Below, in pieces: positions 1 through 12,300 of a stretch of DNA of 64,000 nucleotides. Source of the stretch: Gambelia wislizenii (Eukaryota; Chordata; Lepidosauria; Squamata; Crotaphytidae); contig JAUMIR010000004.1 of NCBI GenBank assembly GCA_030847615.1, forward strand, positions 77,655,001 to 77,719,000. Direction: 5' to 3'. A model generated the notes under the pieces. That model saw only the letters and a list, made by a program, of their open reading frames with translations, was not told where the DNA came from and made no database searches. A program made the translations under genes and the position numbers. The stretch's first letter is position 1; each line of letters opens with the position of its first letter.

Positions 1-2230
1 TTTCCCCATTTCTTTTCTTGCTGATAATGGATATACTGAGTATAAGAATGAATGAAGAAGATGATATAAAAGGAATAAAAATACAAAAATATAAATATAA
101 ATTAAAAATGTTTGCGGATGACATTGTGATCTCTTTGAGTGAACACAAGAAGAAATTTACTATTTGTTAGATATCTTGAAAAAAACTGAGATCTTATCAG
201 GGCTTAAAATAAATAAAGATAAAACGATGATCCTTTCCAAGAATCTTACTAAAATTGAAGAGAAGGAATTGATGGAAAAATCAGGTTTTAAGGTGGTCAA
301 AACAGTAAAATATCTGGGAGTTAACATAACAAATAAAAACTCGGATCTCTCCAACAATAATTATAAGAAGATTTGGGTGCAAGTTAAAAAAACTTCAATA
401 ATTGGCAAAAAATTACCACTTCGTTATTAGGAAAAATCACCATAGTAAAGATGAATATCTTACCTAGGATGATTTTTTTATTTCAAACAATTCCAGTACT
501 CATAGAACAGAAAACCTTTAAGGATTGGCAAGCGGACATTTCCAGGTTCATATGGTCGGGGAAAAAGCCGAGGGTGAAAATGAAAATCCTTCAAGATGCG
601 AAGGAAAGAGGTGGACTTGGTACTCCAAACTTGAAATTATATTATGAGGCATCCTGCCTGACATGGATAAACAAATGGGTGACTTTAAAAAATAAAAAAC
701 TATTGGCGATTGAGGGGGATGAGAACAGATTTGGCTGGCATGCTTATCTCTTTTATAACAAGGATGCAATAAACAAAGACTTTTACAATCGTAGTATTAG
801 GAAGCCATTAATTAAATGCTGGAAAAAAATAGATTTTTTCAACAAACTCCATTGTGTACTTCACCTCATGAAGCGTTATATAATAAAGAAGGCATTCCAA
901 CACAACAATGGCTGAGGTATAAAGATTTATTGAAATTAGAAGGAGATAGGCAAATAATGAAAACACAAGCTGAATTGGAGCAGGACGGTCTCGAATGTCA
1001 TTCGTATCTACATGCCCAGATGAAGGAAAGATTTAAGATGGACGTTAAATTGACAGGTATAATGGCAAAAAAATCACAATGAGAATCTATCACAGAATTA
1101 GGGAATAAAAACATGATTTCTAGATTTTATAAGCAGCTCCTACAATGGGATACAGAAGAAGAAGTAATTAAGTCAAATATGGTCATCTGGGCACAAAATA
1201 TTGGATAAATAAATAACACAATCCAGTTAGAGACTTGGGGATATATGTGGAAAAAACAAATACGCAGAACATTATGCCAAGACCTAAGAGAAAACGTATA
1301 TAAAATGTTCTTTAGATGGTACCTTTCACCCAGCAAATTATCTAAAATGTATAAAGGAGCCCAGGGTAACTGTTGGAAATGTGGAGATAAAAATGGAACA
1401 TTCTTTCACTTGTGGTGGGATTGTAAACAGTCAAGGAAATTCTGGAAACAAGTCCTACAAACAATAGAAGAAATACTGAACATACAAATGCAATAGAAGC
1501 CAGAAACATTTCTGTTAGGAATGATTGAAAAGAAGTTGGAGAGACACCATGGGAAAGTGATTTTTTATATGTTGGTAACAGCTAGAATTACATTTGCTAA
1601 ATTGTGGAAGAATAAAGTCTGTCCAACAATAGATCAATGGTTAGAAAAATGTATGAGTCCCTCAATATGGACAGGCTAACAATGTTATTAAAAGGAGAGT
1701 CCATGATACAATATGAAAAAGATTGGACAACTATAATTACATATTTATCGAACAGATGGGGTAAACTAGTTGCAATTTCATATGATTAAAGGTTATATTC
1801 AGTGCAATGAGCAGTATAAAACAACGATTAGAAAAAGGAAGATAGCTTAACTATCAAAGTTTTCTATTTTATAGAATAATATTTAGGACCTGAATAAGAA
1901 CTTAAAATGTAATATTGGAACTAGAGATAAAAATATAGAAACCAAGGTTTTCTATATACCACTTTAAAATATAATCGATATTTTATACAGGATAATGGAT
2001 GTACAGGATAATGGAATAAGATGCCAGGGGATGCCAGAAAGGAAGTCAAGTTTATAAGACAAACATTGATATAATTTGCATGAGTAAGAAGACAGTATAT
2101 ATGTATTATCAATGCAAATAATTTCAATTGTGATTGAATTAACGGAAACTATGAAAATAATATGGTAAAATATGGTATTTTTATGTTTTTATTTTTGTGT
2201 ATTTTTAATAAAAAATATTTTTTAAAAAAC
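1..2230 (+). mobile_element. L1 LINE, 3' part of ORF2 and 3' UTR (decayed)
   Basis: Reverse-transcriptase motif FADDIVI is encoded near 110-131, followed by typical L1 ORF2 text: VKYLGVNIT near 315-335, NILPRMIFLFQTIP from 451, FIWSGKKPRVKMKILQDAKE near 550-605, GGLGTPNLKLYYEA, then the C-terminal Cys-rich segment CWKCGDKNGTFFHLWWDC near 1375-1430. Frameshifts at about 430, 900 and 1100 and several stops show it is dead. The AT-rich tail ends near 2230. It is truncated by the window edge and lies opposite in strand to BLTP3A, in a downstream intron. Confidence 0.85.
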
Positions 2231-2948
2231 TAATCAAGGTTGAACAGTGCTTTTTAGAACAGTTTTTCCTTCTTATGGGTAATTTGGGAATAAAGCTTGC
2301 TAAAGGGTTGTCTAAACAGCGAAAATACTCCTCAGAAAATTCCAAGGGAATACGATTTATCGTAATGGGATCCTGCATCAATCTGCTCTATTCAAAAGGA
2401 GGGGGGCAAATAGTCCATATACTCCGCAGGAAAAGCCTTTGTGGCTTTCCCCATATTTTTTAAAATAATGCATGGGAATGCACACTATTGCCCGTTAGGC
2501 CAACCGATTCACATTGCTGCCCAATCTCAGAGTGGACAGCTGATTGGTCGGATGTGCTCAAAGGAAGGTGCTTGCTAACAAGACAAGTGCCCAAAGCTGC
2601 CATGTTGGATTTGCACTGCAGCAATTGTGCACTATGGCTAGAAAACAAGCCTTTTTTTGGTTTGCTTCTTTATTAAAGTAGAAGGTCGCACCTTGGATTT
2701 ATGTGGTTTTTTTTTTTTTTAAACTTTGTTGGTGACAACTCAAGGTAAATAAAAACGTGAGTACTGTAATTCACTTGCACCTGCCACCTTGATTTGCAGG
2801 TATGTCCACTGGAACAGTGACAGCGGATAGCTTTGCATGTCTGCTATCTTTAATTTAAAAAACCCATTAAGACAAATAGAACCTGTTTTGAATTGGCATT
2901 ACTGTGCACTCATCCACATGTTATTGCTTTGTATAGACAAGTGCATAA
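2231..2948. other. Non-coding stretch, nothing recognised
   Basis: Only short chance reading frames and a T-run near 2709-2720. No exon-like reading frame with splice sites and no repeat family recognised. Confidence 0.5.
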
Positions 2949-2949
2949 A

Positions 2950-3185
2950 GTCACTCATGTGGCGCAGAGGTTAAATGCCGGTACTGCAGCTACAACGTTG
3001 TGAGTTTGATCCCACAGGGCCCCAAGGTTGACTCAGCCTTCCATCCTTCCATAGGTTGGTAAAATGAGTACCCAGCTTGTGAGGGCAATTAGCTAACACA
3101 CTGTAAACCACTTAGGGAGTGCTTTGCACTGATAAGCGGTATAGAAATATAAATGCTACTGCTATTGCTAAAATGCTATTGCTAC
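2950..3185 (+). mobile_element. tRNA-derived SINE (Sauria-SINE type)
   Basis: Begins with a pol III A-box-like GTGGCGCAGAGGTTAAAT (about 2958-2975) and B-box-like GTTTGATCCC (about 3004-3013). The body CTCAGCCTTCCATCCTTCC, GTAAAATGAGTACCCAG, ACTGTAAACCACTTAGGG and the end AAGCGGTATAGAAATATAAATGCTACTGCTATTGCT are typical of the squamate Sauria SINE, whose tail derives from a BovB-type LINE. Confidence 0.85.
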
Positions 3186-5835
3186 ATACTTTATGTTGGA
3201 TCCTAAGTTTAATAAAGGAGGCTATCTGGGTAATTTCCCAGAATGGGCTACTCGTCATATTACTCTTTATAAATACTGGATACATAATGGGCAAGTAAAA
3301 TCACATTAGGAAGTGGGAGGTTTATGCTCCCATCCCCCCACTTTTGTATACCTGCAAATGCATCATTTTTGTTGTTTAAATAATTAGACCCATATTTAAA
3401 AAGGCTAAAGAACTAAGGTTCTTTTTATCTCAACTCCAAAGAGACTGCTATTTCAAATTTACCAGCTCCTTGTAGACATAAAGAAAGAAATCCAGAAATA
3501 TTGGGCTAGATGGGCAGCAAATTTTTGGTAGTAATAAGAATGAGTGCATGGCCTCATCTTTGAACAACGGTAAGATAGTATTCCTTTTCCTTATGAAAAA
3601 CCTGCTTCGCAGTCATTGTGCAATGGTACCAGCTTCCAACTAAACTATCAAAAAGAGATAGGAGGGGTCCAGATACTTATTGGAAACGTGTGTGGAGGTA
3701 AGGAAGTACTGGCAACTCATTATGTTCATAAGGACGTTAATGATATTCCTAACAGATCAATAATGGATTACATGCGTTTTTTATTAACTTTTTTAAGAGG
3801 GAAAGTTTTCAAACACAAAGAGGTTTTACTTTTTTCTTTGACAGGCCTGTAAGAATAGTATATGCTAGAAACTGGACACTCCCTCTAATACTAAGATTGG
3901 TCAGAATGGTATATAAGACATCAAGAATTTATCTGTATTTAATACATGTACAGGAGCTAAATGTATACAAGGATCATCAATAATTTTGAGAATGACTGAA
4001 TTTTTTTTACTTGTAGTCAATTAACACACAAAGCAAAATGATTGGGGATTTTTTCAGATGATCACAAATATGTGTTGGGATAATGGTTATATGTAGGTCA
4101 TGGGGTTTTGTTTATTTATTTCTGTTTCTTACAATGTTCCAAAACAATGAAAATACCAATAAGCATTTAGAAAACATTTTGGTCAGAACACTGCACACTA
4201 AAGTCATAGGCAAGACTGTTATCAATATTAAGTACATTCTTGCAATCAATTTTTTTTTTAAAAAAAGAGCAATTAGGCATGATGCAAGTGTCTGTCTTCT
4301 CAATCATCTCTACATTTTTAATGGTAAGCAGTGCTATAAACACAGCCAATAAAAAAGCATGAGAGATAAGCATATTCCAGGATGTGCTACCACATGGTCC
4401 CTGTTTTTCTCTCAGCAGAGAAGTGCATACTTTGTTTTCAAAAAGGATGACAATTTCAGCAGATTGCTAGCAGGCTGCCAGGAACAGAATTCTGCTGAGA
4501 AACAAATGTGTATTCTTTACATGTTTCTCCAACAAAACGACAGTGATTTTTGCAGTGGCAGCAGAGAGGGTGGCAGCTCTTTTATCAGTTGTGCAAGGGT
4601 ATGTCTCTAGTGGAGTCAATGTGCCCCACCAACCCCTGGTTTATCATTATGGTTGCTGTGCTACCCCTGTGAATACTGTCAGCCCATCTGCACCAGTAGC
4701 AATCAGCATGGAGAACAGCATGGTTCTATGTGCACTGTGGGCAAGCTGATTTGGTGCGCCTGGCATGAGTAACTTCTTCACTTTAGAAACATTCCTAGAT
4801 TTCCATGCTTCTTCTTCATTATACTCCATCACTTTATTTTTGTTCAGCATTTCAAACTGTATGAAAACTAAACCAAACATGTATAGTATTTGGGTTTCCT
4901 TGGCACAAAAGGGAATATTTTAACATAGACTATACACATCAGGCAAAACGATAAAGAGTATTGTGCTGTTCATTTATCCCAGATATGCCATGAGCATCAG
5001 GAGAGAATTTTGGATCTGAGGTATTTTATAGTCTAGAGGAGGGAAAGCGAAGGCTGAAGGCATTATAGACCATCTGTTTGTTCAGATCAGTTTCAAATTC
5101 TTCATATTCATACTGGCAACCTGCAATATGAAACCAGAGCTTTTCTATCAGAAGCCAAGTACTTGAGGTTGGGGACAACCTACTTAGCACTGAGGACTTT
5201 AAAAGCAACTTCAACATAGAAAAGGCATTGTTCTAAATTCTGACCTGAAAAAGGGTTTCAGATTGTCTTGGCTGAAAATTAAAACAAAACCATATGTACA
5301 CAGAATTCATTTTACTGTATGAATCCCACTGTTCATAAATCCCCAAAATGTAGCTTCTCCTGCACAAACGACTTGAGTGCATGTATCTGCACCTCTCTAA
5401 TGAAGTATTTTTCTAGGGGAAAAGGACAGGCGGGGGGAGGGGAAACCAAGTATAAAACTTGGTGATGGGAGTCATTTCAATAGGGCACTTAATTTTCTCT
5501 GTGAAAACTTAAGAGCATAAAAGCAATAGCATCCTCTTTTTAAACATCTTTTTTTATAAACTCTGAACTCAAACCACTGTAACCTTTTTTCATAAAATAG
5601 GTGCTCCATGAACATTTTTATAAAGTTATTCACTGTGACTCTAAAATTGCTTGTTGGGAACAGCCACAGTCAGCTCCAACTCCTATCATACATGAATGCA
5701 GAGTTTTGGGCACAAAAGTGCAACAGTATTTGCATTTCTGTTGCCTCTTTTCTTAGTATGAAAAGATAGTTTTGGAGCTCTTTGCAATTTTTATTTTAAC
5801 CAACCTGACAACCTCACTACTCATCTCCAAATCAA
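3186..5835. other. Non-coding intron sequence, no feature recognised
   Basis: Short open frames at 3616-3852, 4359-4749 (+) and 4647-4880, 5026-5217 (-) were read as possible terminal exons of BLTP3A. None matches the family's C-terminal text and none has convincing flanking splice sites with the required phase 0. No clear repeat family. Confidence 0.5.
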
Positions 5836-6003
5836 GAACACTACTCTAGAGCCTTTGATGAGGGGCTTTGTCAAAGTCTTCTGTAAAGTCCATATCTGCA
5901 ATGGATTGTTTATATCTATTTGTTTGTGGACGTTCTTTAATAACATTAAAAGGTTCATGAGGTTGTTTTTTTTGTAAAAGCCATGTTGGTTCTTTTTCAT
6001 CAA
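5836..6003 (-). mobile_element. CR1-like reverse transcriptase fragment
   Basis: Minus-strand text NQHGFYKKNNLMNLL and, in the next frame, MDFTEDFDKAPHQRL. This corresponds to the CR1 patterns QHGF-KG-SCLTNLL and DF-KAFD-VPHQ, with the latter's catalytic-region motif mutated. It is out of frame internally and only about 170 bp long. It starts just after the exon 18 donor. Confidence 0.7.
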
Positions 6004-6075
6004 CACTTGCTCTCTTATATGCTTAAAATTTAACCCACACAACCACACATCCCTTCCTGATGCTAACACATATAC

Positions 6076-6341
6076 CTTCAGGGTAATCTTGGTATCCACA
6101 ATTTCAATCTTCATGGGGATAACTTCAGGGATAAATTCATCCTCAAGGAAGGGTCCAAGGCTAGAAAGAGAAGAAGTCAACAGCTCTGCGTGATAGCTAT
6201 GGACCAGCATGTGGAAAAATCCATTTTGGACAGCCAGAGGTGAGTGCACTGCAGCACTGGGTCCTATTTCATATCGTAAACACACATCAGGCTGGGACTG
6301 GCTGGTTTCAGTCGTTGCAGGCCTCTCTGAGTTTGGGTCTC
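6076..6341 (-). CDS. BLTP3A: BLTP3A exon 18 (residues 1271-1359), last exon seen
   Basis: Acceptor TTTTCAG|GA, then [69 protein letters not shown] and [13 protein letters not shown] at AAG|GTATAT, phase 0. [14 protein letters not shown] is conserved in the family. Past the donor the frame meets a stop and a CR1 fragment, so the gene continues by splicing. The final exons, expected to encode a C-terminal coiled coil, were not found. Confidence 0.93.
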
Positions 6342-9300
6342 CTGAAAACAAAAAGGGATTGTAATGGATGGACTATAGAGTTTACAGTGCTGATATTACA
6401 CAATAGTAGTTACCTTTTAGTTACAAAAGCTGTTGAACTAATGTTTTTAATCATATTAGGTGGCGTAAGGCACAAATACGGTTCAAGATTTCCATGATGA
6501 ATTAATTAGGTCATTTTCCCTTATACCATCAGTTTTCTTGATGGAAATCACAGGTACAGTAAACATCTAAAGACAGACAGAATACTAATGTTGCCCAAGT
6601 AGTTTATTTTCTTGCTTAAGGCTATCTTGTTTCAAAAGGAAATACCTCTGCATCTGACTACCAAAATCATTCATCCCTCTTTGAACATATAATTATCAAG
6701 CATTTATTTACTTATTTATTTAGAGTATTTATACCCCACTGCTCTTCAGCCACAAAGGCTCTCAGAGTGGCTTACAAATTGTTTATTTGATAGTTCCTTG
6801 CCCTCAGGCTTACAATCTAAAGACATGACACACAAGGAAAAGGCAATGGCAGTGGGGAAGGGGATTAAGCCCAGCAGATACTGCCTCTTCTTCTCTCCCT
6901 CCTTGGCCAGGTCAGTGGCAGTTTGGAGGGAGGGAGGGCTGTTCATCTGCCTCTGGGTCTAGGCATGGCAGAAAGGTGCCTGCTTCTTTTTCTCTCCCTT
7001 CCCATTCAGAGAAGGGCAAAAGGTGAGAGCTTAGTTCTTCCTGGGAGAACCTAAAAAACCCCCAACACCAACCCCCCTCTACTCTTTCTGCCCCAGTGTG
7101 ACTTCTGGCCTTTTTGAATGCCTGGGTGGGGAAATGGCACCCCTCAAAGGAGCACCAAGAGGTGAGGTGAGCAGTGGAGATGCAGTGGCAGCACTGGCAC
7201 CCTCAATTTATCCATGGGCCATATCAAAATTTATAATTTTGGCCTCCAAACCTGCCCTCAACTTATACATGAGGCAGATTTATACACGGGTATCTCTCTC
7301 TCTCTCTCTCTCTGGCTTTTCTTCGCAAACGAAGATTCAGGAAGGACTCATCCCACACTTTCTGCAAACGCGCTGATGACTAAAAAGGCCAATTCGAGAT
7401 AAACAAGTCCAGTTGCAGAAAGCACAGCAGAAGGTCTCCTTGGGTGATGTTTCTGGGTTGTGATTCTTTCTGCGTTGTCGTTTCTCTTCAAGACTTGTTC
7501 GGCGTGAGTTCTCAAATAAGGCAGCAGCATTGTGGATAGTGCGTCTCCATACCTCCAGAGCCTGTGGCCATACCTAGCCTGAGGGCCTTTACCTCCAGCC
7601 CAGAGAAAGATACGCAGTATTGTGTTGGATCTTCAGTGTTTAGTTCTTCTTGCCCAGCATCATATGCAGCAACGTAATAGTGCACAGAGGTCAAGATGGA
7701 GCAGTATGTTTGTGTAGTAGTTGATTTCACTAATGGTTTCACTTTCTGAGCACTTGAACAGGGAGGCAGTAGCAGAATATGAAGACTACCAGCTCTGTGC
7801 CTCATATTCCTATAAAGCCTGGAATCCAGGGAGCTACGGTAATATAGGCAATGGTAGCTTGGCTAATTACTTGTGTCCCAGCCACTCCCTCCTATACTGT
7901 CATGACTCCACTGATGCCAGGCAATTGCAAAACAAGTGGCCATGGAACAGAGCTGGCAACCTTCTCCTCCCCATCCCTGCTGCCTTTTTACTCCTTTTTT
8001 CCCTGCCACCTTTTTCTTTTATCATCTTCACCTTTACCACTGCTGATGTAATTAGGCTGCCAGCAGACCCAGTAAAATCTATGTCACAACATTCATAGAT
8101 TACAATTCCCTTATCCTTCATTTAACAAAGCCCAGACTGACATGCAGGAATTATGGTCTCAGGATTTCTAGCATACTTGAATCTCAGTATTTCTCTTTAA
8201 AAATTATCCATTGTCTTTCTCCAGCCTTCTTTCCCTTTCTCACTACAATTACTCAGCCTTTCATTTTCATACCATGCCACACAATTGCACGCCTGCAGCT
8301 GGTAGATAGAAGCAAGAAATAGTGAACACAACATCAGTTTCAATGAGCTTCACTTGTGCATACCCATCACAAAACCTAGACTTCAAAAAATAAAACTCAA
8401 ATTGTAAACCTATATTCCATACAGCAGTTGTTGCAAGGGTGGGCGGGAGAACAGATGGCCTGAAGTCAGGACTGTGAGCACTGGAACAGGAAGAGGAGCA
8501 AGTCCCCCTCTACTTTGAAGCCCCCTAAATGGCATCACAATCTCCTCTGGGGGGCATCTTCAGGGCAGAAGAGACAGATGGTACATCTTGTTGTACTAAG
8601 TAACTACTGCTCACACTGTGTTGGCTTCAGCCTGTGTAACTTTTTCCTTATCCTCTGCTCTTTTGTTAGTGGAAAAACTCAAACACAATTTCATCTGTCA
8701 TTTTTTTCTATAAAGGGAAGAATTTCACACATAGAGATACTTCCAGATCATAGATGTTATTTTATATCCTGTCCATTTCCCCAAATCTAAGACTCATGGT
8801 GGTTTTCACTGACTATGCCTACACAGCATCTTTGCCTAAACAAATAATTGGAATTGCTAAATTGTAGCCAATGTCCTATTGTCCAAAAACACACCTGTTG
8901 AGTCACCTTGCAGAAAGTGCCACATATTTATATTTCCTAGGTGTTCAGGGTTTAGCTGCATAACCTGAAGGGCAAGTGCCATGTCCTCTCCTTTTGTTTC
9001 TATCACACAGTTTACTTCATTCATTTTCAGCAACAAAATGGATACCTGAAACAAAAAATCCATAGCAAAAAAAAAAGAAAAGAAAAAAAAGAAAAGAAAA
9101 GAAAAGAAAAGAAAAAGAAAAGAAAAGAAAAGGATGTTACATTATTGTCACTCTTTCCCAAACTTCTCTAAGAAGTAACAGTTAAAATAATGGGAATCAG
9201 GGGCTAGGAGGAAAAGCTGACCAGCTGGGGGCTGGAGTCTTGTCCACTCAAAGATGCCGAGCTGTTGATATATGTTGATCCTCCTTCCTCATCTGCTATT

Positions 9301-12300
9301 GGGCTTCCTCTGATATCTGAGTTGCCAAGGCCCTGGGGAAGATGTCCTGGTGTAAAAGGATCCAGGTTAGGTTCTGAAAAGGAATTAAAGAGTTAAGAAA
9401 TAGTCCTACTTTGATATTTAAGAGGTATTGATCTCCACTTTTCTGCTATTCTTCTAGCCTGGACAGAATCGTTAGAATCTGAAAACATCTGATATTACTA
9501 CATCTGATATTACTACATTACAATGAATATGATACTTCACACATCTGCAACACCGAAGAGAACTTCATTTTTGAGTAAGGGCTTTTATGCAAGACAGAAC
9601 ATTTTGTATGTCCTAAAAGCCCTCTGTGGCATCCTCTCAATATCAATCCTAATATAAATTTTCTAGAATCCCTATCCCTGTCATCTTGCCACCAGGAAAA
9701 CAGTGAGTTTTAAGCACATAAATATATTGAGGAAATGGAAATGAAAGATGCTTTTGTGTGAATATATACCAAAGTTTAAGAATTCTGTATCTTCCCATAA
9801 AAACTAAGAGTCCAGAACAGAATGGAAACATCAGAACGATGGCAATCAATCAATCAATCAATCAATCAATCTCCAGAGTGTACTCCTCATGGGAATGTAT
9901 GAATGGTTGCTCTGATAACTTTGACAAGCTGTTCTGGGCATGAATTGAACAATTTAAAGAGCTCACCTACTAAACATAGTTTATCATCAATGTTGCACTG
10001 AAGCAAGGAGAACACCCCACTTAACTGACCAACTAAATCAATAAAATGGAGGGGAAGGCATAGAATGATAAAGAAACCTCCGCACCATAATCAAAATCAG
10101 AACTGAAGAGGCAAAGGCTGAAAAAAAACTTGATAATGCCCAAACTGGTATTAACAGGCAATATGGACTGGATTTAATAGCCACAAACTTTTCTATACAG
10201 ATAATTAAAATGAACTCCCACTCCTCTCATCTGTACCATATGACATACTAATTACCTATCAGAAAAGGAGGGTTCTGGGAATAGAAACAGGCCTATGAGA
10301 ACAGAGAACCCTTAAACATGGCTGTTGTACATTTCACAAATACAAAAAGCTATGCATAAATATTTTAAAGCATCTACATTAGGAGATGCTTTGCTTCAGC
10401 CCATTTCATATGGGAAGAATCATTAGCATAAAAAGAATCTTGCAGTTTCTAGAGAAAAAAACTGATTAGATTCCTGCTATCAAAGACTAACCTGAATATT
10501 GCATATCAAAATTTAGCTATCCTTTATCACAACCACTTTATTTTCCTTCCCAACAATTCACAGTTCAAGATTTTGTATGAGTTTTTCCATGACCATTTTC
10601 CTCCCTGGCTCCTCTTCTCCATTCTCTCCCATCTCCTTTAGCTCCATTTAATACTAGCATCTCCTTCCAATTTTCCCCAGAAATTAGAATGTTCTGCAGA
10701 ACTTTATGACATCACAAAAGTTCAAACAATGTTCATAAGAGGCTTGTAGACAAGTGACAGCCATTTTTAGATAGCTCTCTTTTCTCAGATTGTAAATGAC
10801 CAACAGTCACGGGTAGAAAGCTAGTTTTTACTTCACTGCTGCAGCTGAATAAGCTTTACTTAATTATTGCTCAAGATTCCTTATGTTACTTATGTTACTT
10901 TGTGTTACTTATATCTTCACAAAAGCCATATCACTTTTTCATGAAAAGTATATGATCATTTACAGTACTTGATGGATGTATAATGGATAAGGAAATAAAT
11001 GAGTTCTTCTTACCAGACTCCATAAGCATCACAAAACCATCACTGCCATCACTGTCCACTGACAGCCTGTCTTCAGGACCACTGCCATCTAATGAGCTGG
11101 TATCAAAAGAATGCTGGGAGGCAGTCCTCTTCATGGAGAACATGCGCATTCGTCCACTACTCCCTCCAACTGGAGTCATTGGGCCTTCTTCACCCTTTGG
11201 TGCAGGCTCCCTACTAACAAGCATCATAAAATATTAAAACAGACTGTAATAATCATGATTATAATTATAAAAGTTCTAAGTGAGGTGCACAGTCATAGGG
11301 CTTATTAGGTACAACAGGGAAGCATGTGTGCATGCAAGAATTTTTAGTATTCTGTTCCCATCATCTCCACTGTTTCTCTGTCACTGAAAGCAAAGCCACT
11401 GTGATGGGCCTATGTTCCCTCTCACTTCAATCTTGCACATTATTCTTTCATACAATACTTCATTGGCAATAGTATGCTCACATGGAAGTAAAAAGGTGCA
11501 TTTCAGTTATTGTTTGGGCCTGAATCCTATTGTTAGTCTGAACTAAAACAGACTCAGTGAATCAGTAGTAACTTTGTAAATCAGCACTTATGTAAATTTC
11601 ATTGATTCAGTGGGTCTACTATGACTAACAAGAGCAAGAGTTTTGACTGCAATTCCCAGGACCACTACTACCACTACCCCAGCATGACCAGTGGCCATTC
11701 TGGCCTAGGAATTCTTGGAGGTAGAGTGCAAAAAAAGGAATATTTCAAAGCTCTGTTTAGATATAAATCTGTCCCCTGTTTCATGATCCCAGTGTCCCCT
11801 TCAATCGCTTCCCAAATTCCTGAATGTACATGTCATCACTTTGCTTCCCAAATTGCTGAATGCCTGTCTTATTAGGCTGTCACCATCATTTGTGTGCCTT
11901 GTATAGGAATCTATGGTTAAAGCTGTTTGGCAGTCAAATCTGCAACAAAGATGCTCTCCAATCTTCAGAGAGAACCAACTTTAGAATAGAGGTATGACAA
12001 ATATTGGACCTTTGAATTCGACACCCAGCAAGATAAAACTGGTTTAAATGTCATTTAAGCCACTTCTCATAAGCAATATCAAACACACTGATTAGAAAAA
12101 TCGGTGCAAAAAAAAATGAGATAAAGAGCAAAGATGGCAGTAAATAAGTATCACAACCACCCTCATCCGTGTTATACTGCTATGCATATTTTTGAAAATT
12201 ACTCACTTGGTTTGAGGATGGAACAGCATTTTCTGCACAGTGGAAGTCATCTTTTCCTTGCTCAAGCTGAAAGCATCTTTTGTCATAGACATTGCTTCTT

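Noticed and set aside
2950..3040. Possible tRNA gene
   Set aside because: A and B boxes are present but no cloverleaf could be drawn, and the SINE body follows.
4647..4880. Minus-strand 77-codon frame as a possible terminal BLTP3A exon
   Set aside because: The text does not resemble the family's C-terminus, and no phase-0 acceptor/stop arrangement fits.
5026..5217. Minus-strand frame with an acceptor-like TATTGCAG
   Set aside because: The acceptor is plausible but the peptide matches nothing in the family and ends quickly. Left as non-coding.
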